From: an uncultured Acetatifactor sp.
GTDB lineage: Bacteria > Bacillota > Clostridia > Lachnospirales > Lachnospiraceae
Reading direction: 5' to 3'
DNA length: 64,000 nt
NCBI GenBank assembly: GCA_947581865.1
Contig: CANPWA010000010.1
Span: 1 to 64,000, forward strand
Part shown: positions 9,588 to 18,780 of the stretch, piece after piece
Layout of the letters: the number at the start of each line of letters is the position of its first letter
How positions within the stretch are numbered: position 1 is the first letter of the stretch
Position numbers and translations under genes: made by a program
Notes under the pieces: generated by a model
What the model was told of the DNA's origin: nothing
Seen by the model: only the letters and a program-made list of their open reading frames with translations
Databases searched by the model: none

Positions 9588-12334
9588 TCCGTTTTTTCCT
9601 CTTCTGATCCGTTTTCCACATATTCGGGGAAGCGCATCACCGCTTTAAAAAGGTCTCCGTCCAGCCGGATATCGAACTCACCGTTCTGTGCCTGGACAAG
9701 GTTTTTGGTGATATAGAGTCCGAGCCCGCTTCCCTCCGTGGTCCGGGAATCATCTCCGCGGATAAACCGTTCTGTCAGATCCGCCGCCTTGATATTCATC
9801 TGCCGCTCCGAAATATTTTTCAGGGAAACCTCCACGATATTACCGCTCTCATGCTCCTCCACTGTCAGATCAATATAAACTCTGGTGTTCTCCAAAGTAT
9901 ATTTATAGACATTGTTGAACAGATTCTCCATAACACGCCACATACGGCGGCTGTCCGCATAGATATATGCCGCCCTGTCTCCTCCGTCCAGGACGATCTG
10001 AAGCCCTTTTTCCTCCAGCCGCTCGGAAAGCTCTCCTGTCACCTGATTTAAGAGTTCTGCCAGATTGAGTCTCTCAAGCTGAAGCTCAATGTTTCCGGAG
10101 GAAAGCTTTGAAGCCTCCACCAGATCATCCGTGAGCTGTTTGAGGCGCTGTGATTTGACGTCCAGCACGTCAATATAACTCTTTGCAGGCTCCTGTGTGA
10201 TCCCTGCCCGCTTCAACAGATCCACATAACTGATGATGGAAGTAAGAGGGGTCTTAATGTCGTGGGAAACATTGGTGATCAGATCCGTCTTCATCTGCTC
10301 ATCCTTCATACTGGTACTGACCGCTTTGCTGATACCTTCGCCGATATTGTTGACCGCATCCGCCATTTCCCGGTTGCTGCCGTGAAGACTCTCCACATCC
10401 AGTTTAAAATCCACTTCGCCGTCCCGGATACGCCGGATGGCATCCACGATATCCAGCCACTCTCCATTGTGCTTAAACAGCAGGACCCCCACCAGACCGT
10501 CCATCACGATCAGCGCCGCTCCCAGCCCGTACGCCCATCCCCTGTTCTCCCACAGGCGGACACATCCCCATACGCCAAGCATATTTGCCAGAAGAAACGC
10601 ATTGTAAGGAATCAGGGTGCTCACTGCGGCATTGTGATGGGTCAGCACAAACTGAACCCCCTTCTGGCAGGAGACCAGAATCCAGTGAAACATACTGTCA
10701 CTCCAGAGATTGCCCGACTTCACACGGCGGACCAGACTGTACCAGAGAATGCACACAAACAGGCTCAACAGCCCGCCGTACGCCGCAAATGTGCCGTACT
10801 CATAGGTCTGCGCGCCCGCCACGCCCATGCCTGTCACAGTGTGATTTTCAAACACAGTATTTGCGACGGTGAGCAGAAAACGATATCCGTATACTGCGGC
10901 ATACCACAACCCCGCACAAAAGGCTATAAAAGCCTCTGTCCAGATATGGTCAAAACGATTGAGATAGTGAGAGATATTTCCCTCTTCATCATGGACGGTC
11001 CCCGCCGTCACCGTCAGATACCCGGCGATGATCAGCCAAAGCCCGAACAAAAATCCGATCGCCACGATGATCCCCGTGATATTCGGCACAATATTGTCAA
11101 ACAGCATATGGGCGCTGTAAAACGCATCCCCGGGAACCGGATAATCGGTGTCCACCCCTATCCAGATGTGGGTAGATTCGGGATAAGCATAGTCATATTC
11201 CCGCAGATATCCATGGATATCCGCCTCTGTGAGACTGGAATTGCCAGTGAACTCCAGGCTGTCCGGATAATAGATAAAATAACGTCGAAACTCGGAAAAA
11301 TATTCCGTTGCGGCGGCATCCGTGAGCGCTTCCACCTGTTCTTCATTCGTATAAGTATGTACGATACCGTCCTCCGTCGCCACTCGCACCATATATTTCA
11401 GATTGCTGTTCGTCTGGTACAGCCCGTTACAGTTCTGGTACAGGGTATAGCTCGTATACAGCCCGTCGATCGCCTCCTCCAGATTATTTTGAAGCTGCAT
11501 ATACTCAATCCAGTTGCCGGCATAGGCAGTGATCCTTTTCTCCTTGTCCGTGGTCTCATAACGCCCGTTTAACATGGGGAAATAAACCGTCACACTTCCA
11601 TCGTCCTCTCTGGATACGTCCACGGTGTCTCCGGGAATTTCTGCCATGATATAGGAAAATGCCATGTCCTCCAGCTGTTCCTCCGTATAGAGCTTCATTG
11701 CCGCCTCTATATCGGTGATCTCCTCCGGTGTCCTGTCCGCGGGGTCAAATGGCTGCTCCTCCCTGGAGGTTTTGGAATTTGCGCTTTCGCTGTAATAGCG
11801 TTTGATTTCCGGGGTGAACGCCTCATCGTAAAATCCGGCGAACATGAGCTCACCGGTATCCGATAACTTGTAATTATCGGGGGAGATCACATTTCCAAAA
11901 TAGTTCACGAAATCGGACATGCTCATGGCGCGGTTGGTGTACTCCACCCCATATTTCCCCCATTTGATCAGATCCTCCAGCTCATACACCACCGTGACGG
12001 GACAGTCATTCCCGTTTCCCTTGCGGCTGGCATACTCCGTCACATCGATCAGCTTGGACGAATCGAACTCCCCCGCGGTCTCAAGCTGCCCCTTGATGAC
12101 AACCAGTCTGGTGATATCCGCTACCGATGTCTGAAAAATGTCGCTGAAGAGTTTACTGTCCTCAAACTCCGGCTCCGCGTCCAGGGGCGCCAGTGCGTAT
12201 GTGACGGGGCCGTCCATGGTCTGTACGGTCAGATAAGAATGAAACAGGATCGCAGCAAGAGCCACCATGATACACATGGCGAGCAGATGCTGCAAAAATC
12301 CCAATATCAGCCTTTTAAAGGAATGTTTTTTCAT
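9584..12334 (-). CDS. Membrane sensor histidine kinase with very large ectodomain
   Basis: A 916-residue sensor kinase paired with the response regulator eight bases upstream. One membrane helix (about 11-32) is followed by a roughly 390-residue extracellular region, then a block of several hydrophobic segments (about 430-630), a HAMP-like linker, the HisKA box NVSHDIKTPL with the phosphorylated His near 691, and a HATPase domain with N (ENLFNNVYKYT) and G (GSGLGLYITK) boxes. The ectodomain matches nothing I recognise, so the ligand is unknown. It ends convergently with prs. The ATG follows AGGAG. Confidence 0.93.
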   Translation of the reverse strand: MKKHSFKRLILGFLQHLLAMCIMVALAAILFHSYLTVQTMDGPVTYALAPLDAEPEFEDSKLFSDIFQTSVADITRLVVIKGQLETAGEFDSSKLIDVTEYASRKGNGNDCPVTVVYELEDLIKWGKYGVEYTNRAMSMSDFVNYFGNVISPDNYKLSDTGELMFAGFYDEAFTPEIKRYYSESANSKTSREEQPFDPADRTPEEITDIEAAMKLYTEEQLEDMAFSYIMAEIPGDTVDVSREDDGSVTVYFPMLNGRYETTDKEKRITAYAGNWIEYMQLQNNLEEAIDGLYTSYTLYQNCNGLYQTNSNLKYMVRVATEDGIVHTYTNEEQVEALTDAAATEYFSEFRRYFIYYPDSLEFTGNSSLTEADIHGYLREYDYAYPESTHIWIGVDTDYPVPGDAFYSAHMLFDNIVPNITGIIVAIGFLFGLWLIIAGYLTVTAGTVHDEEGNISHYLNRFDHIWTEAFIAFCAGLWYAAVYGYRFLLTVANTVFENHTVTGMGVAGAQTYEYGTFAAYGGLLSLFVCILWYSLVRRVKSGNLWSDSMFHWILVSCQKGVQFVLTHHNAAVSTLIPYNAFLLANMLGVWGCVRLWENRGWAYGLGAALIVMDGLVGVLLFKHNGEWLDIVDAIRRIRDGEVDFKLDVESLHGSNREMADAVNNIGEGISKAVSTSMKDEQMKTDLITNVSHDIKTPLTSIISYVDLLKRAGITQEPAKSYIDVLDVKSQRLKQLTDDLVEASKLSSGNIELQLERLNLAELLNQVTGELSERLEEKGLQIVLDGGDRAAYIYADSRRMWRVMENLFNNVYKYTLENTRVYIDLTVEEHESGNIVEVSLKNISERQMNIKAADLTERFIRGDDSRTTEGSGLGLYITKNLVQAQNGEFDIRLDGDLFKAVMRFPEYVENGSEEEKTD

Positions 12335-12342
12335 GATCGCTC

Positions 12343-13035
12343 CTATTGCCTGTCTATTTTATACCCCACTCCCCAGACCACCTTCAGGTATCTGGGCTCC
12401 TTGGGATTGATCTCGATCTTCTCGCGGATGTGACGGATATGTACCGCCACCGTGTTATCCGCCCCGATAGCGTCCTCGTTCCAAATGCTCTCATAAATCT
12501 GGTTAATGGAAAACACCTTGCCCTGATTTTTGATCAAAAGCAACAGGATATTGTACTCAATGGGTGTCATCTTCACAAGCTCATCGTCCACAAAGACCTG
12601 TTTGTTCTCATCATTCACCACCAGACCGCCCACCTGGTAAACCGCCTTTCCGCCTCCATCCAGGCTTCCTAATGAGGTATATCTGCGCAGATTGGATTTT
12701 ACCCTCGCCACCAGCTCCAGCGGGTTAAACGGCTTCGTGATATAATCATCTGCCCCGATATTCAGCCCCAGGATCTTATCCGTGTCCTCAGACTTTGCGG
12801 AGAGCATGATAATGGGAATGCTGCTGTACTCCCGAATCTTCAAGGTCGCGCGGATTCCGTCCAGACGGGGCATCATGATGTCCATGATCAGCAGATGGAT
12901 CGTCTCCTGCTTTAAGATCTCAATCGCCTGCTCCCCGTCGTACGCCTTATAGATATGATAACCGTCCTGGCTTAAATATATTTCAATGGCATCCACAATC
13001 TCCCTGTCGTCATCACACACCAGAATATTTGCCAT
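12343..13035 (-). CDS. OmpR-family response regulator
   Basis: A 230-residue two-component regulator. The receiver domain has the acidic pair DDD near the start, the phosphoacceptor in LLIMDIMMPRLDG, and the conserved Lys in DDYITKPFNPLEL. A winged-helix DNA-binding domain follows and ends VVWGVGYKID. I take the second ATG (13035): AGGAGG lies eight bases before it but only two bases before the first ATG. It is the first gene of a two-gene operon with the kinase. Upstream, TGATACAAT could be an extended -10 element, without a convincing -35. Confidence 0.95.
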   Translation of the reverse strand: MANILVCDDDREIVDAIEIYLSQDGYHIYKAYDGEQAIEILKQETIHLLIMDIMMPRLDGIRATLKIREYSSIPIIMLSAKSEDTDKILGLNIGADDYITKPFNPLELVARVKSNLRRYTSLGSLDGGGKAVYQVGGLVVNDENKQVFVDDELVKMTPIEYNILLLLIKNQGKVFSINQIYESIWNEDAIGADNTVAVHIRHIREKIEINPKEPRYLKVVWGVGYKIDRQ

Positions 13036-13102
13036 AAACATAACCTCCTGTATTCCGCTAGGATTTCATAAGGTCATTGTATCATATAAATCCTAAAAAA
13101 TA

Positions 13103-14017
13103 TTAAGCATTCTCTGAAAAATTATTAAGAATATATAAAAATGCTGCAAGATTTCCGCGTCTGCCATGGCTTGCGCGGTGGGAGAACAGATACTGCGGAT
13201 TATGACAGGTACAAATGTCTGTCACATGGATATTCTCCTCGGGGATACCCGCTTCCTTTAGGATCACTCTGTTGGCAAGCCACAGATCCAGCTGATACTT
13301 TCCCTTTTCCCTCCCCGGCGTGATGATCCCCTCCTGCGCAAAACGGCTGCGAAACTCCTCAGCCACCTCCCCGCCTACTTCGTAACATTCCCGGCAGATG
13401 GAAGGCCCCACCGCCGCGATCAAATCCCGCGGATCACTGCCGAACTCCTTCTGCATCCGCCGCACCATACACTCCCCCATGCGCCCTGCCGTACCACGCC
13501 ATCCGGAGTGCGCCAGCCCCACAGCTCTTCTCACCGGGTCTACAAAATACAGCGGCACACAGTCTGCAAAGAAACAGGCGAGCACCACCCCGGGCACATC
13601 CGTGACCATACCGTCGATGTCCCGGTAATCCTGAGGATACAGTACGCCCTTGCCCCGGTCCGCCGCAGTCACCCGGCGGATATTGGTGGTGTGGGTCTGT
13701 GCCGAGGCGACCACATCCTCAGGGCTGACCCCCATCACGGCACAGATACGGCGGTAATTTTCCTGCACCGCCTCCGGCAGATCCCCCCGGCTGAAACTCA
13801 GATTCAGGGAGGCACAGTCCCCGGTGCTGACGCCTCCTGTCCTGGTGGTGAACAAATGCCCTGCCATACCCGCCGCCGTCAGTGCCGGAAAGGTGAGATA
13901 TTCCAACTCTCCCACACGGTTCTGCCTGACCGTTTCCCCTTCCGCAGCCCTGTTTTTTTCCCCCGTTCGGATGATCCGATACATATCCGCGCTTCTCCCC
14001 TTCCCGATAAAGGCCAT
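13103..14017 (-). CDS. pgeF: Purine-nucleoside phosphorylase/laccase-domain protein PgeF
   Basis: A 304-residue member of the multicopper-polyphenol-oxidase (YfiH/PgeF) family, now linked to purine nucleoside processing and to correction of peptidoglycan precursors. The metal-site residues are all visible: QTHTTNI, FFADCVPLYF, AHSGWRGT and the C-terminal CHNPQYLFSHRA. I start at 14017, where AGGGAAGG precedes the ATG; another possible start lies 11 codons later. It is the last gene of the ylxM-to-pgeF cluster, eleven bases after yraN. Confidence 0.93.
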   Translation of the reverse strand: MAFIGKGRSADMYRIIRTGEKNRAAEGETVRQNRVGELEYLTFPALTAAGMAGHLFTTRTGGVSTGDCASLNLSFSRGDLPEAVQENYRRICAVMGVSPEDVVASAQTHTTNIRRVTAADRGKGVLYPQDYRDIDGMVTDVPGVVLACFFADCVPLYFVDPVRRAVGLAHSGWRGTAGRMGECMVRRMQKEFGSDPRDLIAAVGPSICRECYEVGGEVAEEFRSRFAQEGIITPGREKGKYQLDLWLANRVILKEAGIPEENIHVTDICTCHNPQYLFSHRASHGRRGNLAAFLYILNNFSENA

Positions 14018-14027
14018 GATCCCTTCC

Positions 14028-14414
14028 CTAAAAACTTCTCTGTCTTCCCGGGCTTCCCCCGCTATAAATATGGGGAAACGCATTCCGGATCCAGTCGATC
14101 TCCCCGCCCTGAATGGCAAGGACATCGTACCGCACAGGGGTATTGTCCCCATACCCGTGCGCACAGCGATAATAATCTGCCGCTCTGCAGATTCTTCTCT
14201 GTTTGCGCAGATTCACTGCCTCCGGCGCAGTCCCCCGGACATCGGACGCCCTGTATTTCACCTCCACGAACACGAGATAACCGTCGTGATATCCGATCAG
14301 ATCGATCTCGCCCTGTCTGCAGCGGAAATTGCGCTCCACGATGCGAAGCCCCCGCCCGGTCAGATACTCTGCCGCAAGCTCTTCCTGCCTGGCGCCTATT
14401 TCCCTGGTATTCAA
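14028..14414 (-). CDS. YraN family (UPF0102) nuclease-like protein
   Basis: About 128 residues with the UPF0102 core: GARQEELAAEYL, then RNFRCRQGEIDLIGYHDGYLVFVEVK, which carries the restriction-endonuclease-like Glu/Asp/Glu-x-Lys residues. Function is unsettled; the fold resembles Holliday-junction and repair nucleases. There is no good ATG. Two in-frame TTG codons each have a ribosome site: 14414 (MNTREIG, the usual family start, after GGAGAGGGG) and 14435 (after AGGAGGGG). I prefer 14414 on homology. A longer ATG reading would overlap the preceding gene. Confidence 0.88.
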   Translation of the reverse strand: MNTREIGARQEELAAEYLTGRGLRIVERNFRCRQGEIDLIGYHDGYLVFVEVKYRASDVRGTAPEAVNLRKQRRICRAADYYRCAHGYGDNTPVRYDVLAIQGGEIDWIRNAFPHIYSGGSPGRQRSF

Positions 14415-14457
14415 CCGTTTCCCCTCTCCGGGCAATATTGCCCCTCCTTTTCTTCCG

Positions 14458-14742
14458 TCATTTAATCTTTCCCTTAAGCTTATCCATGGAGTCCACAAAG
14501 ATCAGGATCTCTGCCACGACCTCATAAAGTTCCGGCGGTATCATATCTCCGATCTCCAGACGCGACAAAGTGTCTGCGAGCTTATCGTCCCGGTGAATGG
14601 GCACATCGCTCTCCTTTGCCCTCTCAATGATTCTCTCCGCCAGTGCACCCTTGCCGCTGGCGATCACTTTCGGCGCATCCTCCGCCGGATTATACTCCAG
14701 CGCGACCGCCTGCTTTACTTTACTTTTCTTCGTCTCCGCCAT
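14458..14742 (-). CDS. YlqH-like protein (FlhB C-terminal domain)
   Basis: A 94-residue protein equivalent to the soluble C-terminal domain of the flagellar/type III export switch FlhB/EscU, without the membrane part. VKQAVALEYNPAEDAPKVIASGKGALAERI carries the family core, but the self-cleavage motif NPTH is replaced by NPAE, so autoproteolysis is not expected. It follows the FliK-like gene at 14 bases. In Bacillus the same neighbours (ylqG-ylqH) occupy the same position after rnhB. No flagellar genes are seen in the window. Confidence 0.88.
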   Translation of the reverse strand: MAETKKSKVKQAVALEYNPAEDAPKVIASGKGALAERIIERAKESDVPIHRDDKLADTLSRLEIGDMIPPELYEVVAEILIFVDSMDKLKGKIK

Positions 14743-14756
14743 ATTCCCCGCTCCGT

Positions 14757-16514
14757 CTATGCTCTGACATCAAAGGCATACCTCGCAATGGGCTGCCCGT
14801 GCTGTCCGGGTTCTTCCAGCCCGTTGACACCGCTCTTAGGTCCGCTTTGCGCGTCCCTGACCTGCATGGCACAATTACAGTGATAGCCTCGTTTTAACAG
14901 CCGCGCAGTCAAAAGATCCATATGTTCTTCCAAAAAGCCCAGCATTTCGTCGTCCCTGACATAAAACTGGGTGTTGACGCGCTCCGCCTGCATGGCGACA
15001 TACACATCCACCGCCCCCAAATGTTCCATATCCAGATGCAGCAGCGCGCTGATCTGCCCATCTTTCGCCGCCAGATTTCTCTTATTGGTATAGACATATA
15101 AATCGCCGTGGGCGTCTCCCTGCTGCAGTCTCAACGGAAGCTGTACATAAGTATACGCCTGATTGAGCTGCTGCAGGAAGTCCAGATTCTGGTTCATATT
15201 GTTCACCGCCTTGAAAGCGGCAGAATCTGTCTGTCCGTTCTGCTCCAACGTCTGTGTCAGAGTCTTCAGCTGTCTGTCCAGCCGGGAATAGAGCTCATCC
15301 ACCCTGCCGGGTTTGGCCACTTCCTCAGGCGCAATGCTCCACAGCCTGCCCAGCCCTTCCGTCAGAATATTTCTCACATCCCGGCTCCCGATCAGCCCCT
15401 CCAGAAGCTGTCTGTCGTTTCTCTCAAGCCCGCGCGCCACAAGCTGTCTCAATGCCTCTGCCTGCTCCTTCGCTCCCCCCTGCTCTAACGCCTGCACGAA
15501 CCTGGTCAGTGCGGCTGCGGTCTGGGGATCCCTGCTCTGTCCCGCCTGCAATGCCAGCGGGGAAAAAATCCGGGCATCCCCCTGTACCGGGGATTGGGAA
15601 GGATGCTCCTCCCCTCCGTCGTCCGCAAGCTCCAGTACACTCTCCCGGGCATCGGCAACGACCTGCCGGACGGCTTCCTCCCCAAAAGCTTCCGGCGCCG
15701 CTGCCTGCGCGGCTCCGGTTCCTGCGCCGGCGGGCAGTTCCTCCTGCGCCGGCTGCACACTGCCCTGCAGAGTCTCTGCGGGGATCTCCTCCCCTGCACT
15801 TTCGTCCAAAACGGCATTCTGCGCTTCCTCCAGCATCCCCAGAAGATCCTGAAGCATGTTAGCCGCCCCTTCCAGGTTTCCTTCCGCTGCCATGGACTGC
15901 ATGCTCTCGGGCAGAGCCTCTAAAACCGTATGCAGCCCCTCTATCAGCTGATGTGTCAGATTTTTATAGGAGGCGATCTGGGCAAGATTTTCCTCATTCA
16001 CGGGAAGTCCCAGCCTGTGCAGATCCACAATATCGGATACACTGCTCTCCGGGAAAAAACTGACCTCGCGGTACATCTGCTGCAGGGATGCCCGGTCAAT
16101 GGGCAGCCCCGCTTCCATCATGAGCCCGGTCATGGATACCGTGGTCTGATTGACGGGAAGAGCAGCCATATCTAAGGCTTTCAATGCGTTCGCCTGACTG
16201 GCGGTATTGGCAAACAGAGGGCTCAAGGTGAGCGTCTGTCCGTTGTTCTTCACCTCGAAAGTCATCATACGCCCGGTCTCAAGATTCATGTCGCGGTCCA
16301 CTCGCGCCTCCAGCACCATATCGTCAGAAATTCTGATCTGTACCTGGCTGCCGTTTCTGGAAACCACTTCGCCCTGCACCGTCTCACCCGGTCTAAACCC
16401 CTGCGCATGACGGCCTGACAGCACACCGCCTGCCCCCTCCGTCACAGACTGTGTGCCGGGCTGTGCATTCGTATGATTGAGCTGCCCGCCCCTGAAAACA
16501 TCCTCAAGCCTCAT
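14757..16514 (-). CDS. YlqG/FliK-like hook-length-control-related protein
   Basis: A 585-residue, mostly soluble protein. The N-terminal part has a small beta domain (GETVQGEVVSRNGSQVQIRI). The middle, about 240-330, is rich in Ala, Glu and Gln. The last 130 residues hold the FliK-like C-terminal domain (QLPLRLQQGDAHGDLYVYTNKR and the segment after it). FliK controls hook length through FlhB, and an FlhB-C-like gene follows directly, so the pair may retain that interaction for another purpose. Its ATG overlaps the rnhB stop (ATGA), suggesting coupled translation. Confidence 0.83.
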   Translation of the reverse strand: MRLEDVFRGGQLNHTNAQPGTQSVTEGAGGVLSGRHAQGFRPGETVQGEVVSRNGSQVQIRISDDMVLEARVDRDMNLETGRMMTFEVKNNGQTLTLSPLFANTASQANALKALDMAALPVNQTTVSMTGLMMEAGLPIDRASLQQMYREVSFFPESSVSDIVDLHRLGLPVNEENLAQIASYKNLTHQLIEGLHTVLEALPESMQSMAAEGNLEGAANMLQDLLGMLEEAQNAVLDESAGEEIPAETLQGSVQPAQEELPAGAGTGAAQAAAPEAFGEEAVRQVVADARESVLELADDGGEEHPSQSPVQGDARIFSPLALQAGQSRDPQTAAALTRFVQALEQGGAKEQAEALRQLVARGLERNDRQLLEGLIGSRDVRNILTEGLGRLWSIAPEEVAKPGRVDELYSRLDRQLKTLTQTLEQNGQTDSAAFKAVNNMNQNLDFLQQLNQAYTYVQLPLRLQQGDAHGDLYVYTNKRNLAAKDGQISALLHLDMEHLGAVDVYVAMQAERVNTQFYVRDDEMLGFLEEHMDLLTARLLKRGYHCNCAMQVRDAQSGPKSGVNGLEEPGQHGQPIARYAFDVRA

Positions 16515-17278
16515 GATACCTCCACAAAATTACCTATAAAACTACGTCTGTGTATGGGCGAAGGGCCATACTTTTTCAATGCCTCTATATGTGCAGCGCT
16601 GCCATAACCCTTATTTCCCGCGAAACCGTACTCCGGGAAGATACTGTCATACTGTACCATCAGCCGGTCTCTTGTGACCTTGGCAATGATACTCGCAGCC
16701 CCGATAGAAATACTTTTGGCATCTCCCTTAATGATCGGCACCTGAAAAATATCCACCCCCGGAATCCTCACCGCGTCATTCAAAAGAATATCCGGCCGGG
16801 GAGAAAGTTTTCCGATCGCCTCACGCATCGCCTCATAGGTCGCCTGCAGTATATTGATCTCATCGATGCGCTCCGGGGAAGCATAGCCGACCGCACACGC
16901 CACGGCGCGCTCCATAATGATCTCATAAAGTTCCTCTCTCTTTTTTTCGGAGAGTTGCTTGGAATCATTTATATACAATATTTCACAATCCTTTGGCAGG
17001 ATCACGGCCCCTGCCACCACCGGGCCGGCTAAGGGGCCTCTGCCTGCCTCATCAATTCCACAGATATACTGATATTCCCCGTACTCCCGCTCATAACGCT
17101 TAAGCCGCTCCAAACGCGCGCGCTCCTGCTCAAGCGCCTCCAGACGTTTCCGGGCGGTCTCCAACATCTTCCTTACCCCTGCCCGCTCGTCCGTTTCATA
17201 CCGTTTTATAAAAGCAGGCAGCTCATCTTCACAAGCTGCCTGCAACTCACTTTTGATTTCCTCCAGTCTGACCGACAT
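16511..17278 (-). CDS. rnhB: Ribonuclease HII
   Basis: A 255-residue nuclease that removes misincorporated ribonucleotides and RNA from RNA-DNA hybrids. GIDEAGRGPLAGPVVAGAV supplies the first Asp-Glu pair, and LLNDAVRIPG and SIIAKVTRDRLM carry the other active-site region. An N-terminal helical extension of about 70 residues matches the Bacillus-type enzyme. I choose the ATG at 17278, with GGAGG five bases upstream, over an ATG four codons earlier that overlaps that ribosome site. Genes on both sides are tightly packed. Confidence 0.96.
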   Translation of the reverse strand: MSVRLEEIKSELQAACEDELPAFIKRYETDERAGVRKMLETARKRLEALEQERARLERLKRYEREYGEYQYICGIDEAGRGPLAGPVVAGAVILPKDCEILYINDSKQLSEKKREELYEIIMERAVACAVGYASPERIDEINILQATYEAMREAIGKLSPRPDILLNDAVRIPGVDIFQVPIIKGDAKSISIGAASIIAKVTRDRLMVQYDSIFPEYGFAGNKGYGSAAHIEALKKYGPSPIHRRSFIGNFVEVS

Positions 17279-17303
17279 ATCATCCTCCATAACGAAAACA
17301 ATT

Positions 17304-17852
17304 TTATTGATGCTTTAACACTCCAAAATCCTGCAGGGGCCAGATGCGGATCCAGACCTTTCCGATAATATCCTTCCTGTTGATATTTCCCACCACTTCC
17401 GTGCGGCTGTCCGAACTGTTATTCCGGTTATCTCCCATGACAAAATATTCGTCCTCGCCCAATACAACGGGCTCCGCCGCCCTGCCTATAAACTCCGGCC
17501 GAATGACTTCTTTACCATAAGTTTCCTCCAGGATCTCCCCATCTATATAAATATTGCCCTGCTCATCAATCTGCACCGTCTCTCCGGGCAGACCGATAAT
17601 GCGCTTGACATAAAAGACCTTATCCTCATACCGAAACGGAAATACAATGATATCAAAGCGTTCCGGATCCCTGAACCGGTAGCTGATCTTGTCCACAAAG
17701 AGATTATCGCCATCCATCAACGTATTCTCCATGGAAGTTCCCTTCACTCGCGTGCGCTGTATCACAAAAGTGGTCAGCGCCCAGGTCAGAAGCAGCACAA
17801 CCAGCAAATAGATCCCTGTTTCTAAGATTTCCTTCATCACCTTTTTTTTCAT
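17304..17852 (-). CDS. lepB: Signal peptidase I (first copy)
   Basis: A 182-residue type I signal peptidase: one N-terminal membrane anchor (about 10-30), catalytic Ser in KGTSMENTL, catalytic Lys in FYVKRIIGLPGE, and the box E motif MGDNRNNSSDSR. It removes signal peptides outside the membrane. A second, different lepB lies beyond rbgA in the same cluster; the two flank rbgA. The gene starts ten bases after rbgA ends, with AGGAG about 13 bases ahead of the ATG. Confidence 0.95.
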   Translation of the reverse strand: MKKKVMKEILETGIYLLVVLLLTWALTTFVIQRTRVKGTSMENTLMDGDNLFVDKISYRFRDPERFDIIVFPFRYEDKVFYVKRIIGLPGETVQIDEQGNIYIDGEILEETYGKEVIRPEFIGRAAEPVVLGEDEYFVMGDNRNNSSDSRTEVVGNINRKDIIGKVWIRIWPLQDFGVLKHQ

Positions 17853-17861
17853 TGTGGATTA

Positions 17862-18767
17862 TTATCTCCTCTCCAGTGTCAACCGCCCCAGCCTGCCGCT
17901 TCTGAAATCTTCTATCAATATTCCCGCAGCCCTTGACAGATCCGGCTCTTCCCCTCTGTTAAAACACTTACGGTTCCGCGCGATCTGCCCCAGGATTTCT
18001 GCCGCCTCCTGCTCTGTCAGCGGTCCGGGGCTCTCTGTATTGTCCTGACTGTCCGGGCCGGCCGGAGGCGCTTTATCTGTCACATCGATCCCGTACCGAT
18101 CGCCGAGCGCCAGAGGATAATACTGCATCAGCACCCGGATCAGATCACAGGCCAGCTCCTCCTGAATAATGATCTCATCGTTCATGGAACCGATAAAAGC
18201 GAGATACATCCCCACTTTTTGATCTTCAAACTTCGGCCATAAAATACCGGGGGTGTCCAACAGTTCCAGATTCCTGTTCAGCCGGATCCACTGCTTTCCC
18301 TTGGTGACGCCGGGCTTGTTGCCGGTCCTGGTGCACGCCTTTCCCGTGAACGAATTGATGAAAGTGGATTTACCCACATTGGGGATCCCCACCACCATAG
18401 CGCGCACCGGGCGGTTTACGATGCCCCGTTTCCTGTCCCGCTCCAGCTTCTCCCTGCATGCCTCCTGCACCAGCTCATTCATTGCCCTGACCCCTGCGCC
18501 GGATCTGGCATTGATCTCCAGCACATGCGCCCCCTGTTCCTCAAAATACTTGACCCATCGCTTATTCTGCGCCGGATCTGCCAGGTCGGATTTATTCAGC
18601 AGCACTATGCGCGCTTTATTTCTGCCCAGCTCACCAATGTCAGGGTTTCTGCTGCTTAAGGGAATCCGCGCGTCCACCAGTTCAATGATCAGATCGATCA
18701 ACTTTATATTTTCCTGCATCATACGGACTGCTTTGGTCATATGACCGGGATACCACTGATAATTCAT
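17862..18767 (-). CDS. rbgA: Ribosome biogenesis GTPase RbgA (YlqF)
   Basis: A 301-residue circularly permuted GTPase for 50S maturation. The G-motif order is permuted: NKSDL (G4) near 60 precedes the P-loop GIPNVGKS near 130 and DTPGILWPK (G3). The N-terminal MNYQWYPGHMTKA is typical. The start at 18767 has CGGAG five bases upstream; an upstream GTG would overlap that site. It is located between the two signal peptidase genes. Confidence 0.96.
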   Translation of the reverse strand: MNYQWYPGHMTKAVRMMQENIKLIDLIIELVDARIPLSSRNPDIGELGRNKARIVLLNKSDLADPAQNKRWVKYFEEQGAHVLEINARSGAGVRAMNELVQEACREKLERDRKRGIVNRPVRAMVVGIPNVGKSTFINSFTGKACTRTGNKPGVTKGKQWIRLNRNLELLDTPGILWPKFEDQKVGMYLAFIGSMNDEIIIQEELACDLIRVLMQYYPLALGDRYGIDVTDKAPPAGPDSQDNTESPGPLTEQEAAEILGQIARNRKCFNRGEEPDLSRAAGILIEDFRSGRLGRLTLERR

Positions 18768-18780
18768 ACTCACTCCGTTT

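Noticed and set aside
13036..13102. Promoter for the first two-component operon
   Set aside because: TGATACAAT resembles an extended -10 but no -35 is at the right distance, so I did not list it.
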